Shown here in pieces: positions 11,488 through 22,408 of a stretch of 64,000 nucleotides of DNA; position 1 is the stretch's first letter, and every line of letters starts with the position of its first letter. The notes under the pieces were generated by a model. It saw only the letters and a program-made list of their open reading frames with translations. It ran no database searches and was not told the origin of the DNA. The stretch covers positions 9,849,248 through 9,913,247 of the forward strand of contig JADCRB010000068.1 of the NCBI GenBank assembly GCA_021464245.1, written 5' to 3'. This DNA comes from Carallia brachiata (lineage: Eukaryota > Streptophyta > Magnoliopsida > Malpighiales > Rhizophoraceae). Both the position numbers and the translations under genes were made by a program.

Positions 11488-14046
11488 CTGAAAACATCGG
11501 ACACTACCTTAGGGGAAAAGTATACTTATCAAATTTTACTGTAAAATTTCTGTTGTTCCGGTGGTGGTTACTTAAGTTTCTTCCCTCCTTTTTTGTATAT
11601 TGATTGTTTCAAAATTTGTGGGGCTTGCCAAAATTTGTTCGATTTCATTTGTATGTTACAGTTAGTGCAACTCGGTAAATAGCTCTTTATGTTGCTTCGC
11701 TCCTTATTTTTGCCTAAATCGGTTTTTAGTGGCGTTCTTGTGCTCGTTTCATGCTGCTGGTTTTGTTTATTAATAAACTAACTAATAATCTCGATTTTTT
11801 TGGGTCAAAACTAACCTGGATTTTATGGGTCTTCTAAGTGCTAAACTTGGAGGAGGCAAAAGCCCAACCAACCCGAAATAGCTCCCTTTTAACTTTTGAG
11901 CCAGTTCTAGTCCTTTCAAGCAACTGAAATTTAGTCCCTTTTTCAGATCAAAAAAAAAAAAAAAGAAATTTAGTCCCTTCTTTTTTTTCTTGAGAGCGAA
12001 ATGTAGTCATTTTAACTTGCAAGAGATTAGGAAAGTTCACTCGTAAATATAACTTGTGAAGTGTTATATGTCAATTGTCAATATACCCTTATAAATACAC
12101 ACATATATGAGATTAAGAAAGTCCACTTGTAAATATGATAGTGATTAATGTGTATGGCATTGTACGTATTTGATAATCCTGGAGAGGCGTACATTTATCT
12201 ATGAGAGGATTGTGCCGCTTCACGAGCTATTAGACTGAATCGCCGGAAAGGTATATTCTCAACATGTAGTAAATATCACTAAATTATTCTTACAATTGTA
12301 CGGGACAGAAATATATTTAATTTCACCGAACGGAAGTATACTTAATTTCACCGAACAACTTGACAAAATCAAACTCGTAATTTTCTAGTACAAACAAATC
12401 ACTTAACTAAAATATACATTTATTTGTGTGACTATTAAAAGTAAAATATCTCAAAATAAAATATTTTCAAGGTGATTAGTATTGTAATCATTTTTTTCAG
12501 TTTGAATTTCAGTCAAAATTAATTAACAAAAAAACAAAATCAAAGTGCAGAATAAAATCATCTGCACTTATTAATTAATTAATTATATATTGATAGTGTA
12601 GCATAAATTTTATCGGCCAAGATGTAAAGATATCAACCATCAAGCAAAATATTCAAATACATTCAAATTAGTAGTCATTAATAAATATAATTTTTTAAAC
12701 CAATCTATATATATATATATATAATTTTTTAACTTGTAACTAATATTGAGTTGTGTCTGGAACGATAAACTAACGTGAGAAATAGCAACACGACGCTCGT
12801 CAAAAGGAAAACGAAGTTCGCAAGATCATAAGGCGCACAAGAATCACTAATTAAAACATTGACTGGTCCTAAACTTCATTATTCAACCTTTTTATAAAAT
12901 AGTATCCACTTAGCACTCCAAATTTCAAACTCAATAAAGCTATGCCTTGACGATCTCTTCTTGGTCATGTACGTCAATGACAAGACTAGAAAGCCAATGG
13001 CTGGGATAAGTTATATTTTAGTTCGAGTTATTTCAGGTATCGGCCATTTGAATCTTTTATATTTCAATTTCAAATATATTGAGTTTCGAGTCCCTCAAAT
13101 TATGAGGTTTACTTGTGTTTGAGATTTACCGGATTTTAAGAACATTAAATTTTAAGTCTTTCATATTCGTGATTCGAGCTCATCAAATTATGAGGTTACT
13201 TGCGTTTGCGGGCATCGGATTTTAAGAACATGAAATTCATTTGAGATTGGAGTTATAATTGAGTTTGAAGTTACTTTGAGCAAATTTGGCTCCGATCATT
13301 TTGATTTCACGCGTTTAACATTACAGATGTTGACCTCTGGCGAATACAGTTAAGCTAGGCTTCGAACAATTTAAATCGATCGGATCAAATTTCGTCGCTT
13401 GTAGGTACAAGCAAGCGCATCCCCATACGAACTTCCCAACCTAAAAACTACTTTGCCTTCACGTTCAGATGAATTGTCGAATTGTACCATAAATAGCATG
13501 CTCAACGTCTTTTCTTCTTATAGAAACAGTAGTTGGGGCTCTATGCAAATTACAATGTTTTTCTTCTAGCTCCTAACTTTGGCCAACCTTAACCTAGGTG
13601 GATAAATATGCAATCTATTCTACATGGACCGGACTAAAACCATCCTCGACCACATGTTCGGTAATTGTGATCATTCAACGTTGCACTCGGAACATTTGAG
13701 CACCAGCTAAGCAACCAATATTGTTCTTGGCACCCAACAACCAAAGATAGGCCCGATTCAATTCAGAGAACGCCTAGACTTCGGCGAGCTTGACTTGCAA
13801 ATTTATCTCGTCGTTTCACTTGGAAAACTTTTTACAGAAATGCAAATCGTTTCATAGTGTTGCAAGCAATTCCAAAGCACAAAGGATAGAGAATATCTAA
13901 ACATCTGCTGAGCACAAAAACCACAGAACATGCTCCAAATATTAACATGGTTACAGTTAAACCAAAGTAGAACCTTAGACAACCAGTTTGACGTTAAGCA
14001 AGACCCAGTTCAAGAAGCAACAGACAATAGAACTTCTTTTCAGAAC
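11488..14046. other. VAP27 3' flank and long intergenic stretch
   Basis: VAP27 3'UTR probably covers the first 150-200 bases. The rest is gene-poor. An AT microsatellite lies at about 12,706-12,722. The stretch 13,080-13,870 is somewhat richer in G+C than its surroundings and may be old transposon debris, but no conserved protein motif could be read on either strand. A short tandem duplication at 13,081-13,256 is listed separately. Confidence 0.3.
13081..13256. repeat. Diverged tandem duplication, period about 88 bp
   Basis: Two neighbouring units share TCAAATTATGAGG (at 13095 and 13183) and CGGATTTTAAGAACAT further on, each unit beginning near a TTCGAG sequence. The offset between the shared words is 88 bases. 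The units have diverged noticeably, so the duplication is old. No function is evident. Confidence 0.6.
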
Positions 14047-16280
14047 TCAATCTCTTCTTTTCTTCTTCTTTTCATTCCTGTCAGCTGAATTCTTCAACTG
14101 CACAACCACATTTTTGCAATTTAAGTGAGTAGAGCATAATATATAAGTTTGACAACATATGTTCAAGCATAAATCATATAAACGTTGTATAGAATTTTCT
14201 TCAGCATTTCTGCTTAACTAACCATGATGATGAGAATTCGGACAAAGACAGCAACAAAGTCGGTGAAGAGATTCAGAGCATGCTTTACATAGTCCAAATC
14301 CCCAAGGTAAGCTTTCTCGATTATATCTTGAGTATCAACAACAATATAACCCACAAAAACCAAAAGCCCAAAGTACAGCTGCAGAATTAAGTAGCAAAAA
14401 ATAAGAAAACATATTAAAATAAGCAAAGCATTCAATAAGCTTCATCATATCAGATATATGCAACAACCAAATTACATAACATATCCTCACCTCAAATTTG
14501 AACATTGCAGCAGATCCACCAAAGATAGAGGACGCAAAATGCAACCAAAGAAGCAAAGAAAGGCCAGAACTGAGCAAGCCACCGAGGTACAGATACTCTC
14601 TACGCCTTGCCAGCATTGCTGCACCCGAGAAACAACCGAAGGCCACCGCAGTCCCCACGAACGCTGTGATCAGCACACTGATACAGAAAGGTTAAAAAAA
14701 GGGAATCGATAATGGTCAGAAAATGCCATTCTCTCATCGTGTGGTAAGGACCACTTCAGATTACTACCTTCCAGCACCAAATATCAATGTACATAAATAC
14801 AACTTCTGAAACTTCAAATAAAAGGGCAGTATTTATAAGTACCATGCATCATATAATTCCAAGGAAATTGCATCAAAAAATAAATAATTGGTCCCCTCAA
14901 CATCTTACACTGACTATTACTTGCAATATATACAACAAACAGAAGGTTTGGCAAACATAATAGAAGGAAAAGGACCTGAAAGCAAAATGACGACACAAAA
15001 TAAGACCAAGCCATTCGCTCTACAGTCATACCCAATAACCCAAAACTTGCACTTGCATCAAAAAATAACCAAACCCTATTTTCTTTTCTCTCTTTTTTTT
15101 TTGCTAAAATACTTCATAAAGTAAATACCTTGGATCAATCTCAATGGCCAAATCAACTAAAGGACCGACAGAAGCCCCTTCAAAAAACCCAGCCGCCATC
15201 AAAAGTGAAAACCTCTTTTGCTGCAAGGGAAAATATGAAAATGAGTAAACTGAAATGCAACCAATCAACTACAAAAAATGGGGGAGCAGGGGAGGGGGAG
15301 AGGGAGAGGAGCATGTATCAATCATAGGATAAGAACCAGTAAGACAGTACCTCCTCGTATGGGGGCACAGAAAGCAGCCATGCCATGCATCCCATGCATG
15401 CCAAAGTTGTCAGAAGACCACCAATGTTCCACAGAAGATGCACGTAAGCACCAACTGCTGATGCAAACACTGCACAACACAAAGTCAGATAGACCTGCAA
15501 CATAAGAGATAACGAACCAGTTAGAAGAAGCTATACAAAAACTCTGAACAAATATGTGCATACTTGAATAGCATGCATGAGTGTACAAGAGAGGCAGATT
15601 ACGCTACATCCTAAATAACAAAGAATACAAAGAAAAGGAATTGCTAATAATCACAGATATGAATTAGATATATTTCTTTCCCAATATTCCCAATCCAATT
15701 TAATTTTCTAACACTTCTATTTTCTGTATGTCCAACTCCTATGCTCTTCTCATGAAACTTCTAATCGAAAATTTACCAGATCTGATAATTTCCAAATTTC
15801 ACGAAACACACAACTTTGCCAACCTCTCATCACAAAGCACAATTAAACATTCCCAAAAAAAAAGAAAAAAGAAAAAACTTAAAAGACCCTCCCAATTTCC
15901 ACGATTTCGAGGAAACCTCAGAACAATTCCAAGAAAATCACCATGCTTTGAGTCCCCTACCCCAAAAAAAATGTACTCAAATCGCTGCGGACGGGCAAAC
16001 CCTAATTGCTAGTACGCCGGATGCAATTTTTTCTTAACGCCACTATTACGCTCAAATTTACGCAATCAAAGACATAAAATTGCCTAGAAAATGCGAAAAA
16101 AAAAGAACAAAATTTCTATGGAACCAAACAGAACAGCGAAATTTTCCAGGAAAATTTACGTACCAGCTTCAGATGTGTCTGGACAACGGGAGAAATCTGG
16201 CGGAAGTTCTTCATCGAGTCGTAGGTCCAGCGATTCCTGGAAGCCGATCGGGAGTCGAAGAAAGAAGAAAAGGCGTCCAT
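14047..16280 (-). CDS. BI-1: Bax inhibitor-1
   Basis: Six coding exons in transcript order: 16280-16164, 15494-15351, 15220-15129, 14677-14491, 14378-14223, 14097-14047. All junctions are GT..AG and the product is 248 residues, the usual plant BI-1 length. It begins [20 protein letters not shown] and then shows the plant BI-1 segment [20 protein letters not shown]. Six to seven hydrophobic helices follow. The C-terminal third carries [20 protein letters not shown] and [20 protein letters not shown], the BI-1/TMBIM signature with its conserved aspartates. The tail is highly basic (EKKKKRRD), as in plant BI-1 where it is needed for cell-death suppression and calmodulin contact. The protein resides in the ER membrane, buffers calcium and restrains ER-stress-induced cell death. 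Confidence 0.96.
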
Positions 16281-17977
16281 TGTTTGGAAAACGAGAAAAT
16301 CTCTGGGAAAATCGCCGAGAAAGTGCGAGAAACTGTAGAGAAATAGAACGAACAATACAACTTAGACAAATGGGCTGCAGATCGGAATATATGTTATGAT
16401 ATATAGGGGCGTCTGGTGCGGGTTGTTTCGAGAAAATCTCTGGTGGAGTGCATTTACTATATTGCCCTTCTTTTCTTGCGACGCGGTTTGCTTCCCGCAG
16501 TTTCCCTTCTGGGAAGTTCTGGAAATTATCGGTCCAAAGGTGGGGCAGTTCGGGAAGATCGCTCTGGAAAAGTTGACTCGGCGCGATGTGTAGATAATTA
16601 TTTCCGTAATGACGGTGGACTTTTACTAACCCAAATGTCTTACGTGTTCCAACCAGTGGCATACGTCCACGTCAGCGCCAAATTTGGTAAAAACTTGTGT
16701 AAAAGGAGGGTTAAACCTGGAGCTTCACAAATAGCTTAACATTAAATAACAATTAATTAATTACATAATTTATTCATGGATATTTACAGCTTATTTTTCT
16801 GCTTTTTTCATGGGTTTAAATAATTTTTACTTTTTTTTTTGTCAAAAACAAATTATAAAAAAAAACACCTCCAATTAGACTTACATTTCATTCAATAATA
16901 TTTAATGACTATTTTTTTAAACTCAGCTATGCATTTACATATTCGATAAAATTGTGCTTTTTAGGACTTTTCAATAAGAAAAATACTTAACATGACTTTT
17001 TAAGTAAAATCAAAGTCATATTAAAATAATAGTAATATTAGATAATTTTATTTAATTAGTTTCAAAATAACTTTTAAAGTCATATAGACTATTATAAAAT
17101 TAAATTTAAAAATATAAAAAATAGATAAATTATCAAATATGTTAATGAAACTATATAATTACTTAAAATTATCTAAATGAAATTATCAAATTTTTTATTT
17201 TTTGATTGTAAGAATTTGGTAAGAAAAAAATTATGAAAATGATGAGAAAGTAAAATTTTGTATTTAAATTATATAAAATAATATTAAAAAAACTTATGAA
17301 TAAAATTACAAAAATATCTCTATAATCATCGAATGATGAGTTGAATAGAAGTAAAAAAAAAAAAAAAACAGAGATTATTTTAATAATTATTGCTTGCATT
17401 TGTCTTTTTATTCAATTAATTTTTTATAGTCATTTGTTTAGTCAGCTTTTAACAATAAATTTTCTCACACTTATTTTTCATAGATTCCAAACAACAAATT
17501 TAATATTTTCTTTCATTTTTAATTCTCATGCATAAAATAAACACAAACCCAAACCGAGGGTAAAGGTAATATGCCACATCAATATTTTGGAACCTTCTTG
17601 TAAATTTCAGAATACTTTTCGTGAATTATTATAGGCTACTTTATTTACTAATTTAGCCTTCATATGATGGTTATCAATTGCTTCAGGTAGGGGCAATTTA
17701 GGAATTTAGCATGTAAATTGCACAGCCCAATACCCAACCCATCTCATCGTCATCTGCGGCTCCCCTCCCGACTAAGCTAACCCAGACGAGTCTGCCTCTC
17801 ACCGTCTCAGACGCCGCGCCGCCACTCGCCGCCTCTCCACTGCCGCCGCCTCTCAACCTCTCCTCTCTGCCGTTCTCACCGACCTCCGCCTAGCCTTTCT
17901 CACCTACCCTCTCCCATCACTTCAGTCTCAGAGACTCGCCGGCCGGCCGGCGTCTACTATCTCATCGGGTGACGGAA
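16281..17977. other. Region between divergent BI-1 and the 153-residue protein gene
   Basis: BI-1 (minus) and the next gene (plus) are transcribed away from each other, so both promoters lie here. The central part (16,740-17,550) is extremely AT-rich with no gene. The last 250 bases (17,730-17,980) turn GC-rich with many CpG (GCCGCCTC, GGCCGGCCGGC), as expected of an unmethylated promoter or leader. Confidence 0.4.
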
Positions 17978-19105
17978 ATGGATAAATCTCATTTAGAGTA
18001 AGAACTCTTCAATTCAATCCATCTTTATCGAATTTTGCATTTCTTCTATAAAATTTTTTGATCTCTGATTTCTGTTTCTTTATTGACTTTCTAGAATGCT
18101 AATTGCTAAGGTAGTTGACCAATCTATTTAATTAGCTAATCGACCCCTTACAGATTCAAAAAAAAAAAAAAACAAAACAAAAAAAGAGACAATCTTTGAC
18201 TGTTGAATTGCAGGAAAGAAGAGTTGGCAGTGTGGGTTTTTTTTCTGGGGTCTGCGATTGAAATGAGAGAGCAGAAAGGGGCTGGGATGCAATTAGTTTT
18301 TAGCTTAATTAATTGTTCAAACAGTTCTTTGGCTTAATTTTGTTTAAAATTTCAGTAATGAATTTTAATGGGCAAGTTATATCTTGCATTTTTAAAATAA
18401 GAACATTATATTTCTTCTTTTGGGGTTAGTTGTAAGTTGTACAGATGGGTCCGAAAGGCATACCCATACGAAGAATAGTTTCTTTATACTTGCTTACGCG
18501 TAGGTTACAGGGAGTCATACGAAATGGCAGAGTCCAGCAATGTACTCAGTAACAGAAGCAAAGCTCATTCCTAATATGTCATCTATTGGGGGCTGGGTGG
18601 GGCCTAGGATCCCCAATTCCTGATCCCCGCTAGGAATGGAGTTGGGATTCTGAAGCCATTCGCTATCGGGATTTGGGGGCAGTGGTTTTGTTTTGGATTT
18701 GGAGGAGGGGCTGGAGCTGGGATCGTATTACCTGGCCGCATCTGGTTGTCATTCTTAACGTGGATTGGTGGGTGATGCCTCCAGTGAGCTTTGTCTTATT
18801 TTGAACAAGGATGTAGATGTAGTCATGTAGATGCCTCAAATTATTAGTGAAAAATATTTTAGTTTGACCTAAAAAAATAGAGAAATCATTACAATGTGCA
18901 CTTCGATGTCGGTACTTTTCAGACCCATAATTTCTTTTTTCTTTCTTCAACTTTCCTGGATTGAATTCGGACTTTCAAGTTTCAGCCAATAAATTCATTA
19001 TTTAGCTCCTATTTAAAGACAATTTCCTTATACTCTACTTAATCTGTCTTCTTAACTCTTTTGGGGTTTAGAATGGTTTTGAGCTCTATGGACATGCTTG
19101 TGTAG
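17978..19105 (+). promoter_or_regulatory. Probable upstream ORF in a spliced 5' leader
   Basis: ATG at 17978 begins ATGGATAAATCTCATTTAGA and meets a good donor (GA/GTAAGAAC, intron from 17998). A pyrimidine-rich acceptor (TTGGGGTTTAG) ends at 19071. Joined, the frame continues through ATGGTTTTGAGC and stops at TAG 19103-19105, giving a 17-residue uORF that ends 32 bases before the main ATG at 19138. Unspliced, the same ATG stops after 7 codons (TAA at 17999-18001). Either way an AUG precedes the main start. Splicing is inferred from consensus only. Confidence 0.45.
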
Positions 19106-19137
19106 ATAAATTTTGATGCTTGGTGCTGGATCGTAAG

Positions 19138-21033
19138 ATGGATAAGTTATTAGAGTTTGGAAGAAAAGCCCTCTTCTATGTTAGGGTCCTTTCAGGCTAT
19201 GAAGAACGTCGAATCCGGAGTTATAGGTTGCAGCTCGAAAAGCGTCTCCAACAGGTCTTACTTACTAGTAGTTGTTAGTTTTATGTAATTTTTACATGTT
19301 GTTGTTGTCACTTGTTCATGTCTGTGTTTTGGTTATATATGTGCTTTTGAGTTACAGATTTATTTCAATTGAATGAAATGATGGAATTCCTGCTGCCATT
19401 ATATTTATAGTGCATGTTTGTGGAATGAAATTTTGGGATAACGGTGACTTCTTTCCTTCATTCCTTTATCTACTGGATGCTTTTCATTGATTCAGACACT
19501 TGTAGATGCAGACACGTAATTTTTCATGAATGTGGTTTAGTATTCAGTGATTGCGGATTTGCGGCATTCTTCTTTCTTTAAAACAATTAACAGGCACATA
19601 TTTGATGCTATATACTTGAGATTGAAGAACTACATATGTAGCTATTTCCTGCCTAGACAAGAGCAGGCATTGGACTATTAAAATTGAGGGCATATCCTAA
19701 GTGATGGATTATCCAATGAGGTGTTGGGCCCCACAAAAGAATGTAAAATTGAACCAGGAGCATCTGAAATTGTTTAGATATCAAACCATAAATTGTCGCC
19801 TCCTGAGTTGAGAAGTGTGGCTTTTTTTAAAAAAAAAAATTCAAGTTCGTGTAGTATCATTTAAGCTTTTTTTTTTTTTTTTATGTTCTAACTCAAATTT
19901 CATACTGCACAGCTTCCTTGGGATTTTACCGCCCGCTATTTTCATTTTTCAGCTTTCCAAAATTTGCCAGTTCCACGGTGTACAGCTTGTATTGGAAATT
20001 TTGAAACCGACACTGATATTTTACTCTCTTTCTCTGCACAGGCACAAGAAAGAAAGGCAGCCTTGAGAAAAATCCCAGAGCAGGCTATATTGGGAGAGGT
20101 TCGCCGCATGGTTGAGGAGATGCAAAGTTTGAACATGAAGCTAGAAGAAACTGTGAGTTAACTTGAAGGCTGAATATAGAAATTCTCTTGATTCTAAACA
20201 CTGCACAGTTTTTATGAACTTTGTGTCACTTTTCTGACTACTTTTTGTTCCCTGTATCAAGAGTGGACCGAGAACCCGCTTCTCTGTTGTCTTTTGAGTC
20301 CTAGGTTTTGTCCTGACAGGAGTTAGTGGGTGTGATCTTGTAGAAGAATTTGATATTTTACATCTTTGTTGGCAAAACTAGATATTTTAAGCTATAATAT
20401 TTGACGATTTTACTGGGTTTATGAGGGAGCAATGTGTTGCTTATTGAGTTTATATTTATTGACCATTGTGACTCTGGTCGTCCTATACAGCTCTTTGTAT
20501 CTCAGGTAATTGATCTATGTGATCCACAATTATGTGAGAACAAAATGACAGCAGTAGATTTGATTGTGCAATGCATGTCTGACCGCCAACTTGTTTGTGC
20601 CTTTTGGTGGGAAACTGGATACTTTGTTACGTTAATGCTTTGAGCCATGTATGAATCTAAAATTTAAATTCTAAATTAATATGTGCCTGGTCATTCATGT
20701 TGAAATAAGTTTATTTTGCGCCTTTGTTTCAATTTTCAGATAACTAAATTTTGATTCTGATCTGCACCTATGTTGAAGTGACGCTTTGTTAACTTGCAGG
20801 AGGCTGCCATTGACGAGTACTTCAAGCCAATTGACAAGGAAGCTGAGGCTATAATGAAGATGCAGCTTGAAGGAGAGGAGAAGACAATGAAGGAGATGAT
20901 TAAGACTATGCAAACACAGGCTCTTCTTGAGAAAGCTGAAGCAGAAAAGAATACGACTGCACATCATGCAGACACAAGCCATAACAACCAAGCCGAGGAA
21001 TCTACCACCAAAAAGCATGCTCAGATGAGATGA
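19138..21033 (+). CDS. Conserved plant coiled-coil protein of unknown function, 153 residues
   Basis: Three coding exons: 19138-19254, 20042-20152, 20800-21033, with GT..AG introns and phase 0 at both joins. The product begins MDKLLEFGRKALFYVRVLSG. It continues with a charged helical stretch (YEERRIRSYRLQLEKRLQQA) and a middle segment (PEQAILGEVRRMVEEMQSLN) that looks like a long coiled coil. The last part (KEAEAIMKMQLEGEEKTMKE) is again strongly helical, and a polar, His/Asn/Gln-rich tail follows. The only weakly hydrophobic patch (ALFYVRVL, residues 11-18) is too short for a membrane span. I do not recognise the family and assign no function. Confidence in the gene model rests on perfect frame joining and strong coding character. 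An uORF probably precedes it. Confidence 0.85.
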
Positions 21034-22250
21034 ACCCCATTAAATGCTTCTCTAATTTCAGCTGGAGAATTAGTTTGGCAATAGCTTCTTTCTCCTCTTT
21101 CTCCGTCCTTAGTCCTTTGCATGCTTCTTGTTGTGCTTCTTGAAAAGTACAAGGATCATGTAATCCACTGTCGGAAATTTAATAATGGAGTCAATGAGCA
21201 CAAATGTTTGTGAAATTTCGTTATCTTTTCGAAGTGTTTGTGAAGCTGATGCAATACAACGAGAGTAATGTTCTCAGCTTTTTTCTTCGTTGAACGGTGG
21301 AAAGCGCCACCGTTGCTAAAAACTCGGGAGAAAGAAAGGGGGTGGGGGGTGTTTGCTAAATAACAGAGCTTTAAAAAGAGGGTGGGGGGTGCTTACTAAA
21401 TAATAGAGCTCTAATTAGGGAGGTCCTGGCACGGGGTTTCCTTGAATGTTAGGGGCCAATAAGCTACATGCCACCCAACGTTGGGCGATTTGTGGGACTC
21501 ATTAGCTGACATCTTTCTCTTTTTATCTCGTTGCCAGGCTGCTGCTCCAACTTTTAATGGCAATGTGGTAAGCTACAAATACGACTAACCCGAGTAATAA
21601 CCAAGTTAGTTTTTATATTAAGAGTGTTGAAATTGCTAATGTAAGGGTCACTTAATACCCACCTAATAGACATAAAAGGTGAGTGTTACCCGTATGGTAT
21701 AAGTCACGTTGGTCTTTCATAACTAAAACAAAATTTGAAGAAGAAAAATTTTAGCTAGAGATATCCTTCTGATGAACAAATACTAGATATTTTAAGCTAT
21801 AACTAGCATTAAAAAACAAAAAAAAAAAAAAAAAAAACCAACAACAAACAAAAAAGGAGAAGAGAAAGTTCCCATTTCAATTGCCAATGATCAGCCAACC
21901 AAGTGAAGTGAAGCTCTAGAGTTTACTACACGTGCTAGACTTAACTTTCCCGCATTCATCATGTCCAAAAACGATTCTTCTGACTTGGTTCCCGTATAGT
22001 CCTTTGGCTATGGAAAACGCGTGATGGATCGTTAACAATGGCAGCAACAAGCATTAAAGCAAGCGCTTCAAAGGAGTCAGAGAAAATAAAGGGAGTCATT
22101 CTTTTTGTTATATAAAGGCTAGACGTGCAAAAATAACTGTTGAAATCACAACCTCTAGTGCACTTCTGAGCTATTTATTACAATTTGTTGTCAACCTATA
22201 AGAAAAGCCCACCCTAAATTTGTCCCTTAGAATACCAAATTTATCATCAG
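21034..22250. other. 3' flank and intergenic DNA before arm A
   Basis: The first about 170 bases are presumably 3'UTR. A G-rich tandem pair lies at 21,337-21,416 (listed separately). An A-run is at 21,816-21,836. No gene was recognised on either strand. Confidence 0.3.
21337..21416. repeat. G-rich tandem duplication, period 40 bp
   Basis: Two units share GGGTGGGGGGTG (ending near 21,351 and 21,391), followed by CTAAATAA(C/T)AGAGCT. The period is 40 bases. Each unit has closely spaced G runs and could in principle form a G-quadruplex, but that is inference. Confidence 0.65.
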
Positions 22251-22254
22251 CCTA

Positions 22255-22408
22255 TTCAAAGAATCCTCCATTACAATCACAACCCTTTGAAGAAATCAGA
22301 TGGCACCAAGCAGGATATATCATGTGAGGGACAATGGTGGGGGTTTCTCATCATCAAAGGTGTTCACAGCATAAATGGCATTGACTCCCTCCCTCGGGAG
22401 ATGTCGTC
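22255..22408 (-). pseudogene. Decayed pre-SET domain relic downstream of the truncated SUVH-A gene
   Basis: Directly after the SUVH-A stop the minus strand still reads in pieces like the linker and pre-SET start of SUVH5/6 methyltransferases: DDISRGRE (22,385-22,408), then in another frame AVNTFDDEKPP (22,338-22,374), IYPAWC (22,302-22,320), and KGCDC (22,273-22,287). KGCDC is the first zinc-cluster motif of pre-SET. Frames change between pieces and stops intervene. After about 22,255 the resemblance ends, and no SET or post-SET sequence was found. This shows that the gene once encoded a full methyltransferase. Confidence 0.75.

Noticed and set aside
16156..16739. Overlapping frames around the first BI-1 exon
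   Set aside because: They include intron and promoter sequence and match nothing. BI-1 exon 1 explains the coding signal.
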